From Anaeramoeba flamelloides (Eukaryota > Metamonada > Anaeramoebidae), in NCBI GenBank assembly GCA_027625915.1, contig JANTQA010000047.1:18228001-18292000 (forward strand): a stretch of 64,000 nucleotides of DNA, given 5' to 3'. This document shows positions 34,553-46,163 of the stretch, piece after piece. The first letter of the stretch is position 1. Each line of letters starts with the position of its first letter. Both the position numbers and the translations under genes were made by a program. The notes below the pieces were generated by a model, which was not told where the DNA came from, searched no databases, and saw nothing but the letters and a program-made list of their open reading frames with translations.

Positions 34553-35814
34553 TATAAATAATTTTAATGTTATTTCATACTTTAAATTTTTCTTTCTCTC
34601 TTTTTTTCTTTTGTTCTTTCTTTTTTTCTTTCTTTCTTTATTCCTCCCTTTTTATTTACCATTCTATTATGTCTGATTAAATCTTTTATTTGACAAATCA
34701 TCTTGAAATTTTGATTTGTAGAACTCTCCAAAAAATAGTAATGAAAATTATCAAAGTTAGTGTGAAAAATGAAAATACATAAAAAAGATAAAAAAAGAAA
34801 TTTGAATCGTATAAATCTATTCATTTTTACAATAATTATTGAATAAAATACCAGTTGGTTTCTGAATAAAAAATTATTTTGAAAGATAAATTAAAGTGAT
34901 CGTTTATTATATCAACGCGATCTTTATGTTTTTGAAATTATTTTTTGAAATTTGTTTGGTATAAAATATTTTTTAAATTTCTTGTCGTTTCTCAAAAAAC
35001 AAAAAAAAAAAAACAGAATTGAACTCTTCCAATTTCGAAAAAAAAGTTCCATCCTTTTTAAAAGTTACTGTGAAATTGTTTAAAAAAAAACAATCTATAA
35101 GAAATGAAATTTTGATAAATTTGAATTACTGATTTTTTTTATCTTAAAAACTAACAAAATCGATTTTATACATAAGATTTCTGTCTTCAGATGAATTTAG
35201 AGTTTGTGAAATAAGTGGATCTTAAAACTTTTTTATTGGATTATACACTATTTATTTTTATTTATTTATTTAAATATTGAAAGGAGTTATTAAAGAAAAT
35301 TTTTTAAATAAAAAAAAGAGAATTAGAAAAATAATTAATATATATATATAATAAATAATATTATAATTTTCATGGCCAAATAGAAAGTAGCTGAGTCATG
35401 AATACACAGGAGGGGTAAAAACCCGATAGAAAGATTATCAATTATAGATAAAAATTCCACAATCCGTGATTAACAATTGGTATTCCATGACTTCTCAGAG
35501 TGGGTCACTAGGTGCCTGAATTTATATATTTTTGACAATTTTAAGTATTGTTGTTTTCACTTTATTTTTATTATTTTTTCTTTATTACTGTAAGTTTTCT
35601 AACTATAAGAGCTTTGATAAAAAAATCCCGACAAGTGCAATAAATTAATTTTACCCTGTTTAAATGTAACTGTCATCTTAATATATGAATCACAAATATT
35701 TCAAGAAATTAAATTTTTCCTTCAAAAAATTCTTTTTTCTTTTTATTATATATTATTTATTATTCATGATGTGTAAATTATACAAGAGATTTTTTTAAAT
35801 TACAATTTAAAATA
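34553..35814. other. Intergenic region with a GC-richer island
   Basis: No gene seen. A patch at about 35370-35525 has distinctly more G and C than its surroundings, with paired-looking words (CATGGCC, GAGTCATG, CCATGACTTCTC, GGGTCACTAGGTGCC). No frame reads through it and no RNA family was recognised. Confidence 0.4.
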
Positions 35815-36320
35815 AAAAATTAAGTATAAAATCATCGATTCCACGGTTGTCCAACAGAAAGAAATGCACAAAATATCTTTTGTTTAAAAAAAAATTAAAA
35901 AATTGAAAAGGAAATTGTAAAAAAAAAAAGCAAAAAGAAAAAAAAAAAAAAAGAAATTTAAAAAGGGTTAAAAAGAAGTAATTGGTTAAAAATCAAAAAA
36001 AAAACAAAAAAAAATTTTATCTTTAATTAAGGACACACAAAATCACAGCCTTAATATTTTGAGTTAATTTAATTTAATTTGATAATTGATCATGAATGTT
36101 CGATTGAGGATCGTTGTTTAATTTTTGTAATTTCAATTTTGTTTTTGATCTGAATTTTTTTTAATCTTTGGTTTTTTTTACCTTTAAATTTTATTTTCAA
36201 GTTACATACACTTTCATGTTTCAGTGCCACAGTATTAGTTAATAAACTCTTGATCATTTTCCTTTGTAACTCCTCTTCTTCCCAAGAAAAAGAAGATTCA
36301 GCCAAGGGAAAAAATGGAAA
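35815..36320 (-). repeat. Duplicated segment with short ORF and LINE-like tail (copy 1)
   Basis: It matches 42245-42795 through about 500 bp. The minus frame (36310-36090) reads LAESSFSWEEEELQRKMIKS and on to ALKHESVCNLKIK. The other copy reads LAESSLYWEEELRRKKIKS and ILKHESMSNLKIK, with an in-frame 3-bp difference. The low-coordinate end (AAGTATAAAATCATCGATTC) resembles the 3' end of the LINE at 50815. The ORF family is unknown. There is no ATG before it in frame, so it is a gene fragment or exon copy. Confidence 0.55.
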
Positions 36321-36418
36321 AATAATAAAAAAAATATTAATAAAAAATAATGAAAACTTGATAAAATTTAAAAATGAATTAAATTAAAATTTATTTATTT
36401 ATTAAGGTTTATATCTAT

Positions 36419-39400
36419 TTAATACAATTCAAAATCATCTTCTTCTATTTTTTCTACCATTGATGCTGGAAAAAAGCCTTCGTTATTTTTTTCTGGTATT
36501 TTCTCATTATTTGAAAATATTCTTCTTCCGTACCACCATTCTGTATCTGAATCATCAATCACCGATAACAAAAAACCCTTTTCAATTGGAATCGCAAATT
36601 TTTTTGTTGTTTCAAAATAATTTGATTTAGCAATAACCCGGAATTTTTCCTTTTTATTGCGATATTTTGATAATTCATTTTCTTTGTCTGTTGTTTTATT
36701 ATTGTTGCTTAATGAAAATAATGAATCAAAATTTGTAAAAATTATTTCGGCTAACTTTGTTTCTTTTTTTGTAGTATTGATATCAAACACTGTTTCTTCT
36801 GTTCTTTTCGAAAATAATGTGGATCCAAATATGATGGCTAGATTAGAGAAATTCATTTTATTTTTTTCTTTGTTTTTTTCAACTTTTATTACCAACTTTA
36901 TTATTTCTTTTAATACGAGTTTATTTATTTTTGGTAGTTGATTTATAAATTCTCTAAGAATTTTTAATTGTAAATCTGTTTCTTTCATATCTATTTTTAA
37001 ATTTAATAATAAAAGAAGAATTTATAATATATATATATATATATGTATGTATGTAAGTATGTATTTATATGATAAATGTATAGTTTTTAATTTGTAATAA
37101 TAAAAATAGATATTCTGTTATTTTCCAATTAGAAATTACAAATTTTTATTTCAAATTCCCAAAAATATATTTTGCGGATTATTTGTTAAAAAGTACCAAG
37201 AACTTGATATCATCAATTACAAATGATAGTTATAGAGATTTAATTACGATTCCTTATTGAATATTGTAAGAAAATTTAATTTTTAAAAATTTGAATTTAA
37301 CTAGGTAGTGGTGTAAATAACCCGATGTTTTTAACTTAAGCCCATTACAAAATTGAACTATTTTTTTTTTTTTTAGACTTTGATATTTGGAGATAGGAAA
37401 AGACAAACACATATACTCTTGGTTCAGATTTAAATTGAGTTTTGTGGTTCGATCTTTGATTAATCGAAATGGTTTTAAAAATATTAAATATTTTGTTTAA
37501 AAATGTCTTCAAAATTACAAATTTTGAGTGATTAAATGATTTTTTTGTTGAAAATCAAAAAATTATCTTTTTTTCAATTTTATGATAAACAAAAAATGAC
37601 AATTAATCATTGAATATCTTCATAATTATTTTTTAAAATTTATTTTAAGAGCATCATTTGTTGTTTATATACTGTTGTTATCAGCTTATTGATTATTTCT
37701 CTACATTAAGACAATATTTTGGTCACGTGTTAAATTTTAGTAATGAGATAAAGTTAAAAACATAGGAAATTTACATCACTGTTGGTTCAAATTCTAAAAA
37801 ACAAAAAATGCAAAAAATGTAATATACGACATATAAATTCCCTTTCAAAAAATTTGACAAACCTGAAATAATAAATTGAAATTATATAAATATATATATA
37901 TATATAAAAACCCCGTTCTAAAAATTTGGGCACACCCAAAATCAAAAATAGGCAAAAAAAAACCTCAATTTATTGTATTTTTCCAAACCTAATATAAAAA
38001 AACATTTAAGTCATCCAGTATTAATATTTTAATAAGTAATCATTTTAATCCAATAAAAAGAAAAAAAAATAAAACTCAAAAATAAAAATTGGTGTGTCCA
38101 AAATAATGAAAAGAGCTGAACAAAAAATGTATTGGTTAATTTGTTGAAATTACACCAGCAATCGTTGATCGATCAAATGATAAGATACCATCTACCAATT
38201 GTATGTGATTTTTCAATTTAACAAACTCATCACTAACCTTCTATCAACCATCGAAAAAAAATTCCAGATCTAAGGAAACAGATTACGTAACTGCAAAAAA
38301 GGAAATGAAAACAAAACAAAAAAGACAAAAAATGAAATAGTTTGTAAAATCAAAATTCTTTCCAAATTGAATTTAAAGTGCAGTATTGTTATTCTTTCAA
38401 CTGTTTAAACTGTGTACAAATTTTTGGAATAGAGTTTATATCACGGGTATTATAATTTTTCGTTTTAAAATCACCTAAGGTTTAAAAAATCGTCGTTTTT
38501 TCAATTTTTTTTTAATATGTTTTTTCGTTTCATTAATTGTTTTCGTTTTTTTTTTTTTTGAAAAATTCCTCGAATTCTTTTGAAATCATCCTTTTCGTTT
38601 CTGGGATGTGAAAAAATGCAAACGAAAAAACTTCCAAATAAAAAAAAAAAAAACAATTATATACAGCTAGGACGTAATTGCCTTAAAAGCATTGAAAAGT
38701 AATGGGTATTAGCAATTCCCGATTTAAGTGGGAGGTTTTTGTATTTAAAACCATGGAAATAGTTTGATTTTCTTTTTTGGAAACAACAAAACAATAAAAA
38801 GTAGGTTTTTCGTTTAAAACTCTTGAAAATTATAAACTCTTTAGACACTGAGAAAAAGAAATATTTTTTTTAAAATTACTAATTGGGGAAGAAAAGTGAT
38901 CAAAATTTAACTTTTTTACTAAATCCAATTTAGATCAACTTAGCTAATTTTTTTAATGTTTTGATTACATATACATATATCAGACAAACGAATTTTACGC
39001 GTTGCCCACGCGTGTAAAATAGTTTAATAAAACCAAAAAAAAACTTCATAACTGTGATATATATATAAACTAAAATTAAAAATTTTCCACACAGCTAAAA
39101 CGTTACAAACAATCACAATAATACAATTTCATTGAAATTGGAGATAATTTTGATTTTTTCAAAATATGAAAATCATTTTTTCATCTTTTAGTTTTAGTTT
39201 TCATTTCATTGTTTGAATTACGTAATTTGTTTCGTTCGATCAAAATTTTTTTGAACAGTTGATATTCTGTTAAAGTTGAGTTGTTCCAAATAAAAGAACT
39301 CAAATAAAATTAATTGGTTGTATCTAACCTTTGATCGATCAATATTCCTAATAGAATTTAAACAAATTTACTAATGTATTTTTTTGTTTTGCTCTCTCCA

Positions 39401-41908
39401 AATTTTTTAACACACCCATGATTTATTTGTATTGATAATTATTTATTTATTGTTTTGTGAGTATTGTAATTTCTAAACAAGTGTTAACATTTCAATTAGT
39501 GAATGGTTAATATTTGGTAAATCTTCTTGAATTGATTAAATAAGTTTTTTTTTTCACAAATCGAATTTTGGTGTGTTAAAAATTTTGAATTGGGGTTTAT
39601 ATATATATATATATATATATCCTTTAGTATTCAAGAACAACTAATAATTAAATCTTATTTGTAATTAACTTTTAAACCATTCTAAATATATAAAAACCTG
39701 CTATTTTAAAAATTAAAAAAAAAAAATAAAACCAAAAACGAAAAAAAAGTGACCAACAATTTTTGAAAAGTGCTTTACGGATTTTTTATTACTTAACTTT
39801 CAGAGAAAAAAAGGTTAACAAAAAGATTTTTGCTAATAATTAAATTCATTTTAAAAGACATTACATAGTCTCAATTTTCTTTATAATTATTTGCCTTTTC
39901 GAAGATCTTTTTTTTTTCCAAAAGATCTTTTGCAAAAAAAAAAAAACAAAAAAAGGAAAGAGGAAAAAAAAGGATCAAAAAAAAGAAAAAAAAAAAGAAA
40001 AAGAAAAAGAAAAAAAATTTTTCAAAAAAAGAGAAAAAGAAAAACAAAAAAAGAACCAAATTCGCAAAAATTAGAAAAAATCTTTCTCATCTAAAAATTT
40101 GAAATTATTTTTTTGATAAATAAACTGGATGAGAATCATTTTTTCTAGTTTTTTAAATTTTTCTATTTTTTTTTTTTTTTTTCTAATCTTTTTCATTTGT
40201 TTTTACTTTTTTTTTTTTTTTGTTAAAAAGATCGCATAGAAAAAAAAAAAAGGATCTTCAAAAAGACCAATAATCACATAAAAATTGAGACTCTGTAATG
40301 TCTTTTAAAATGAATTTAATTATTATACAAAAATCTTGTTGTTAACCGTTATTTTTTAATGAAAGTTCAGTAATAAAAAATCCGTAAAGCACTTTTCAAA
40401 AATTGTGACTCAGTTTTTTTTAGTTTTTGGTTTTATTTTTTTTTAATGTTTAAAATATCAGGTTTTTATAGATTTAGAATGGTGTAAAAGTTAATTACAA
40501 ATAATATTTCATTATTTGTTGTTCTTGAATACTAAAGGAGATAATTTTTTTTCAATTTATTATCTCAGGTGAGTCATAATTTTTGAAATGGTGTTTAGCT
40601 TTCAAGTTATTAGGGATATACTGATATTTTTTTGATATAACTATAAAATTAGTAATTTAATTTTCAAAAGAAAAAAAAAATGCCATTATAAATAGAGTCT
40701 ATTACAGTTATACAAATACATAAAAAAAAAAAAATCTATAAATAATTCAGATTTGGAAAGGTTGTTAAAATTTTTTTCTAATCATTTAGATGAAAAATAC
40801 TTGTTATCAATAATCTAAAGTTAATTTTTTTATTCGTGTTTGTAAAATTGCATGTTGAAATAGTGTTGATCCAAAATCTTGATATTTTATTTTCAATTTG
40901 TTACAAAAAGAATCTTAAAAATATTTTTGAAAAATTTATAAATTTCTTACCTAATGTTCCAATAAAATGATCATATAATGTGATGGTTAAAAGTGATTCA
41001 GGTAGATCCCGAAGATACTGTTTCAATGTACAAGAAACATTGTGAACACTTTCTTCGTCAAGAAATGTAACATCAAAGCCAAAATCGAAATCTTTCTTAT
41101 ATTCATTAATTTTGCTTTTGTTCCCACTGATTCTGAAAATACCTTCCTTTTTTAAAGCTAAAAAAATTTTTATTAAAGATTGTACAAGATTTATTTCAAA
41201 TTAGTTTGAAGAATAATAAGTAAAATTTTTAAAAAAAGATGTGTTCTGGAACTGCAAACCTTTTTCTTCAAGATATTGAATTGATTTTTCAATGATTTTT
41301 GGAATTGGTGTATGATCCCTTTCAATAACTATTTCTAATGGCACCCCAAATCGTTGAGTTTCTGTATAATTTTTTTTTTTTTTCAAATTTATGTTTAAAA
41401 TGGAATGCTTTCTTGGGTTAATGGAATAATTTTGTTTTTTTGATATGTTTATTAGATTGGTTTTTGTATCTAATGGAGAAGAAATCATAATGTTGCAAGT
41501 ATTGTTTTTTGGCTCGCCATTGTTTAATTTTTTATTGCTATTTATATTTTCATTTTTATTTCCATTATCATTATTATTATTAATATTATCGTTATTTGTG
41601 TCAAACAAGGTGCTATCCACATTTACTAAAAATTCAAGCCAGCCCTCTTTTTCTTCATCACTCTGTTTCTGGTCTTGGTTTTGATGTAAGATTGTCGAGT
41701 CGGATTCATCAAGTATTTCTTTAACTTTTTCATTATCATTTCCGTTTTCATTTTCATTTTTATTTTCATTTTTATTTTCATTTGTATTTTCATTTTCATT
41801 TTCATTTTCGTTTCCACTCCCAATTCCATTTTCGTTTTCATTTTCATTTTTATTTTTATTTTCTTTTTCATTTTCATTTTTCTTGTTCTGGATCAAATCA
41901 TTTTTTTT
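36419..41908 (-). CDS. RhoGAP-SH3 protein, three exons found, 5' exon(s) unassigned
   Basis: RhoGAPs switch off Rho-family GTPases. Exon A (41908-41260, minus) is Asn/Glu/Lys-rich, then starts the GAP fold: FGVPLEIVIERD, PIPKIIEKSIQYLEEK. Exon B (41157-40951) has EGIFRISGNKSK with the arginine finger, VHNVSCTLKQYLRDLPESLL. Exon C (36990-36419) has KILREFINQLPKINKLVLKE and NKMNFSNLAIIFGSTLF, ending the GAP domain, then an SH3 domain (FRVIAKSNYFE, EWWYGRR, EGFFPASMVEKIEE) and a stop. Phases join exactly: K|ALKKEGIF and GTL|DMKETD. Intron A-B is 102 bp with a GTTTGC donor. Intron B-C is 3960 bp and holds three DNA elements. Exon A has an acceptor (TTATAG) in phase 0 and no early ATG, so an upstream exon exists; 42530-42800 is a candidate but unproven. 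Confidence 0.87.
37306..37781. mobile_element. Family B element in the RhoGAP intron
   Basis: Starts TAGTGGTGTAAATAACCC and ends AAATTTACATCACTG. Its interior matches 16459-16934 with more substitutions than the other families show, so it is an older insertion. Confidence 0.82.
37906..39598. mobile_element. Family H DNA element, 1.7 kb, in the RhoGAP intron
   Basis: Inverted termini: AAAAACCCCGTTCTAAAAAT with GGGCACACCCAAAAT at the left, and TTTTGGTGTGTTAAAAATTT with GAATTGGGGTTT at the right. TA microsatellites abut both ends (about 37888-37905 and 39599-39620). Length suits a decayed Tc1/mariner element, but I could not read a transposase in it. Copies or parts of it lie at 23440-24895 and 4860-5330. 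Confidence 0.75.
39621..40538. repeat. Fold-back element I with about 300-bp inverted arms, in the RhoGAP intron
   Basis: Left end CCTTTAGTATTCAAGAACAA returns at the right as TTGTTCTTGAATACTAAAGG. The arms (39621-39920 and 40245-40538) share long matched blocks such as AGTGCTTTACGGATTTTTTA. The centre is a purine-rich strand of A/G repeats. It follows family H with only a TA run between them. Confidence 0.85.
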
Positions 41909-42244
41909 CTATAAAATATAATGATTTAAATTTAAAAAAAAGTTAATTTTATTAAATTGATAAGATTTTAAAAAAATTCGAAAAAGAATAATTTTAATTC
42001 ATAACATTTTTTTGTGTAGAAAAATGAAAAAAGAATTAAAAAAACAAATTTTTTTCAATTGATATGATATTTTTTCAAAAAAATAGATATCTAACTAAGT
42101 ATAACATAATCTAACTTGAGTTTTTTTCATTTTTTTGTTGTTATTATCTTGATGAACATTTTAGACAATGTTAGAATTTAAAAATTCTAATTATATTTTT
42201 GTTTAATTTTGAAGGGAGAAAATTAATTTCCACTTTTTATTGAT

Positions 42245-42795
42245 GGAAGAAGTGTAAATTACACTCTAGATGTCCTTTCACTTATATTTCCTCAAAGGTA
42301 ATTTAAGCGTAAAATCCTAGATTTCACGATTGTTCAAGGGAAAGACACACCCAAATTTTTTTATGTTGTAAAAGCAAAAATAAAAAATTGAAAAGGAAAA
42401 AGGAAAAAAGAAAAAAGAAATTTAAAAAGGAAGTTTTTCTAAGAAGCAATTGGTAAAAAATCAACAAAAAACAATGCTATCTTTAAATTAAGTACACCCA
42501 AAATCACAGTCACGATACTTTTGGCTGATTTAATAATTTGATAATGGATCATGAATGTTCACTTTTGTATCATTGTTTAAATTGTTATAATTTCTTTTTT
42601 TTTGATCTTGATCTGATTTATTTAAACCTTGATTCATTTTTAGCCTTTGTTTCTTTGTTTTTATTTTTAAGTTACTCATACTTTCGTGTTTCAGTATCAC
42701 ATTATTAGCAAGTAAAGACTTGATCTTTTTCCTTCGTAACTCCTCTTCCCAATATAAAGAAGATTCAGCCAGAGGAAAAATGGAGAAAAATAAAT
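42245..42795 (-). repeat. Duplicated segment with short ORF and LINE-like tail (copy 2)
   Basis: Partner of 35815-36320. Its minus frame (42790-42530) has LAESSLYWEEELRRKKIKS, ILKHESMSNLKIK and ends DPLSNY. The end at 42255-42335 reads CACTCTAGATGTCCTTTCAC and AATTTAAGCGTAAAATCCTA, close to the 3' end of the LINE at 50815-50900. It lies 620 bp upstream of RhoGAP exon A on the same strand, so its ORF might be an upstream exon of that gene; a possible phase-0 donor (AAA|GTGAAC) is weak. Confidence 0.5.
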
Positions 42796-42879
42796 TAATT
42801 TGCACTTACGGATATTAGCTTTTTTTTTAATTTTTGTTTTGATTATAAAATCAATAGATTTTTGAAACAAAAATAATAA

Positions 42880-43440
42880 TTAAAAAGAATCGCTGTTAGT
42901 TTTTCAAGAATTTTAAAGAATAGAGTAAAATCAAAGATTGTACTCAATTCTTTTGAATTCTAGAAAAGTGTCGTTAGCCTTTCTTGAGTTTTCTGTTTAT
43001 TTTGTTAAGTATTCTAGGTTTTTTTGAGGTTTTCTATTTTATTTGTGAAGTGTTCTAGGTTTTTTTTACTTTAGAAATAAACCGAAAATTTATTAAAATT
43101 TTCTGTTTATTTCTAAAGTAAAAAAAAACTAACGAAAATCTATTGATTTTCCAAATAAATAGAAAACTCAAAAAAACCTAATGACAATCAATTGATTTTC
43201 CGAATAAATAGAAAACTCAAAAAAACCTAACGAAAATCAATAGATTTTTCAGAATAAAACAGAAAACATCAAGAAGTGCCGTTAGGTTTTCCAGAATTTT
43301 TGTTTTGATCAGATAATTGAGTAAAATATATGATTTTACTCTATTCTTTTGAATTCTGGAGCAGTTTCGTTAGGTTTTTTTTAATTTAAGAAATTAAAAA
43401 AAAACTATAACACTCTACGTCACTTGACGACACGACTTTT
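42880..43440. repeat. Self-complementary repeat, family K
   Basis: Alternating TTTTCTGTTTATTTTGTTAA-type and CAAATAAATAGAAAACTCAA-type units form an approximate palindrome about 43075-43105. The right edge has ACACTCTACGTCACTTGACG. Related to 22580-23080 and 61800-62410. Confidence 0.75.
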
Positions 43441-44420
43441 TATTGATATTATTTTTATATCTAATAATTTTTAAATATTTTTGGCCTTTCCGTCCAGTAC
43501 TATTTATTATTAAGTTTTGTATACAATTATTAAGATTTACATTTCATAATTATAAATTTTCTATTTATCAATTAATATTTTTGTCTTTTTCAGGAAAATT
43601 ATTAATTATCCTGAAATATATTCAACCCCCAAATGTTCGAATTTTTTTTTTGAGTTTGTATCTTCTTTTGTATATCGAGATTATGGCTTGACCAAGTTTT
43701 GCTTCAGTTTTATATCAATTATTCTTGGGGAATGTGGATTGATTTTTAAAAAAATTTTGTTACTTTTTTATTTATCCAAACATCAATTGAGTCAAAATCT
43801 TTTTGAGTCAGATTAAAAATTACTAGCCCATAAAAATAATTGGCTAATTAATATTGATTTAAACATTTGTAATTTTACTCCATTTAGCAAGTTTTTTTTT
43901 GAGATAATTTTTATTTTATTTTTTAAAACTATCTTTTACTTTTTCAAATTTTTTTTGAAAATGTTTATCTTTTTCTAACCAGATTCCTAAATATTTGATT
44001 TCTGATAAAGTGATTTGATTTTAGATTTTTATCAATATTGAGTTTCATTCCAAATTCTTGAATAATTTTATAAATTATGGTATTTTTTGTCAATTTCTGA
44101 AATTGGTCCTTCCATTATCAAAATAAAATTATCTACAAACATCTGAACATGTTTAACTCATCTTTTATTTTGAAAAAAATAAAAATGATGATAAATCCAA
44201 ATAATAAAGGTAATAGAGCGTCTCCTTGATAAACCTCTATCCCAACTTTTCTATAATAATTTTTAGCCATATTTTCATTTTTTTTTCATTTCTGATATAT
44301 TTATCTAATGTATTTATTGAGTGTATATTGAACTAGAATATTACGAATAGTACCAAAACGTATTTTTTTATATCAATTATAACTACAAAAAAATTTCTAT
44401 TTTTATAATCATTTTTAAGT
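43440..44420 (-). mobile_element. Decayed LINE copy with reverse transcriptase remnants
   Basis: On the minus strand, short matches to the intact LINE survive: GIEVYQGDALLPLLFGFI against GLGIFQGDPLSSIIFALI, and MFVDNFILIMEG against MFADDFILIIKG. The catalytic Asp-Asp pair reads Asp-Asn, and the frame is broken by stops and shifts. It is the same family as 27660-28760. Confidence 0.7.
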
Positions 44421-45394
44421 TTCTCTAATTCAAATATTAAATTTAAAACTGTAATTTTTTGTATCTAATTTTTTTTAAAATCCGAATTGAGAATCTGATA
44501 CTAAATTAAAAAACTTAACTTTTATTATTCTTTAAAAAATTCAAAAGAGAATGAAATTATTTGAATAGCAAAATAAATAAAAGTATATCATGATCAAATA
44601 TTTTCTTATTTTGAAAAACATGATTATTGATATTTTTTGTTTAAAAAAAGGGTGTTTTTTCATTTTGAAATGGGCTGTAATTATTTGAAAGGTGTTTATA
44701 TATTCTTTTTCATTCCATTCAAACACTTTTAAAAGAGTTTTTTATTACAATTAATTCCATTTTTTTTTTTTCCCCTTTAATTTTGGAAATTATATTGTTT
44801 GTTTCGGTTTATTTTGATAAAAATATTTGAAGAAAGAATTTTGAAAGCAAATCTAAACTAAAATTTTGTTGAAAAAATAAATCTAAAAAATTGGCAATTT
44901 TTTATTAAATGTAAGGTTTTGTGTATTTACGTACAAATTAAGAAGATAAATAAAACAAACCTTCGAAAATATACTTGGTATTTTTTTTTTTTTTTTTTTT
45001 CCTTCTTGATTTCAACAATTTTATCTGGAAAGGTGATCTTTCTTGTTTGGTATCTAAAAAAGAAAATATTTGTTGTAAAAAATAAAAATTTCCTCATGTC
45101 TATTTTATTTGGTTTATTCTTTGATTAATTTCAAATATTCATCAGAACACATTTACCAGATTTAAAAAAAAAAAGTTGATATAAAATCTAAAATTTCATT
45201 TAAAAAAGGTGTTCATAAAATTGAAAAATTAAAGATTCAACTCTGAATTGATTTGGTTTTTCATTTTTTCACTAATATAGCAATTAATGGTTTATTTTAT
45301 CTTCAAAGTTTAGATATCTTATGTAACCTTAAAAAAATATTTTTTCAATAAAGTTGCCTCAATTAAAATTTTCAAAAATGAGAAATTTTATTTA
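44421..45394. other. Intergenic region, nothing seen
   Basis: AT-rich sequence without recognisable genes; short frames are Phe/Lys-rich and low complexity. Confidence 0.55.
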
Positions 45395-45540
45395 AGCCCT
45401 TCAGGCCTTAGCCGGTTACCATGGATTTGCTTCTATCTCAATGAGTGTAATAACATTAAAAATGGTATTGTGAAATTACACTTCTTTTGGTTGAAAAAAT
45501 CCAAATAACAAAAAAAAAAAAAAGATTATCAGATCTTTAA
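45395..45540. repeat. Repeat shared with about 49750-49960
   Basis: Both places read GGTATTGTGAAATTACACTT or a close variant, CTTCTTTTGGTTGAAAAAAT or a variant, and CAAATAACAAAAAAA, preceded by a GC-richer stretch with GGTTACC. Not palindromic, no coding capacity. Confidence 0.6.
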
Positions 45541-45548
45541 ACCCTAGT

Positions 45549-45766
45549 CCCAGTATAAAAGCAAAAAATGTCCATTTTTTTTTGTCATTTTTTTGTAAAT
45601 TAACTTTTTTGGAATATCTTTAAGTTATAGTTTTGAACCAAGTATTTGGTTAGGTTTGAATAATAATCATTTTTGCATTTCAGATAACCTTTTGCCCCTG
45701 GTGTTTTTGAAAAAGAAGATTACAAAAAATGACAAAATAATGGACATTTTTTGCTTTTATACTGGG
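45549..45766. mobile_element. Short inverted-repeat element, family E
   Basis: The first 50 bases (CCCAGTATAAAAGCAAAAAA, then TGTCCATT) return inverted at the end (TTTTTTGCTTTTATACTGGG). Total 218 bp with a 120-bp centre. No target duplication is obvious. Single copy here. Confidence 0.8.
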
Positions 45767-45911
45767 AACGGTGCTTTTAGGAATTAGTAACCATAAAAAA
45801 AATCTTCTGGTAAATTTAATATCCAAATTCAAAAAAAAAAAAAATACCACATCTTGACATTGAAAAACTGGAGTAAAAATCTGATTACTACAAAACCAAA
45901 CTTACTTTTAA

Positions 45912-46163
45912 ATGCTATTTTCAGAATTAAATTATTGTTTTTTAAATTTTGATATCCTTTTTTCTCATTTTATGGATTTCGAAATCCAACATATTTCCAA
46001 ATTATACCAAAAAAAAAATATTTTGTTTGAAGAAGAAGGAAATCTTATTATCTGTGAAGCAAGTGTAAAACAATATACTTTAAAAATGAATCCATTAAGT
46101 TATAAAATAACTCAGTTTAAAAAATTAACTTGTTTTCAAAAAAAATACAAATATTTATTTTAA
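45912..46163 (+). pseudogene. Possible RasGEF N-terminal (REM) motif fragment
   Basis: An orphan frame contains NILFEEEGNLIICEASVKQ followed by LKMNPLSYKITQF and FQKKYKYLF. The order resembles the start of RasGEF N-terminal modules (a G-x-I/L-I-x-A-T/S-x-x-x-L-x-x-x-L-T run then an F-L-T-Y-R-x-F helix), but key residues differ. No catalytic CDC25 domain and no neighbouring exon was found, so a decayed gene fragment is likeliest; chance is possible. Confidence 0.25.

Noticed and set aside
39871-40094. Overlapping Lys/Arg/Phe-rich frames
   Set aside because: They lie in the low-complexity loop of the fold-back element at 39621-40538.
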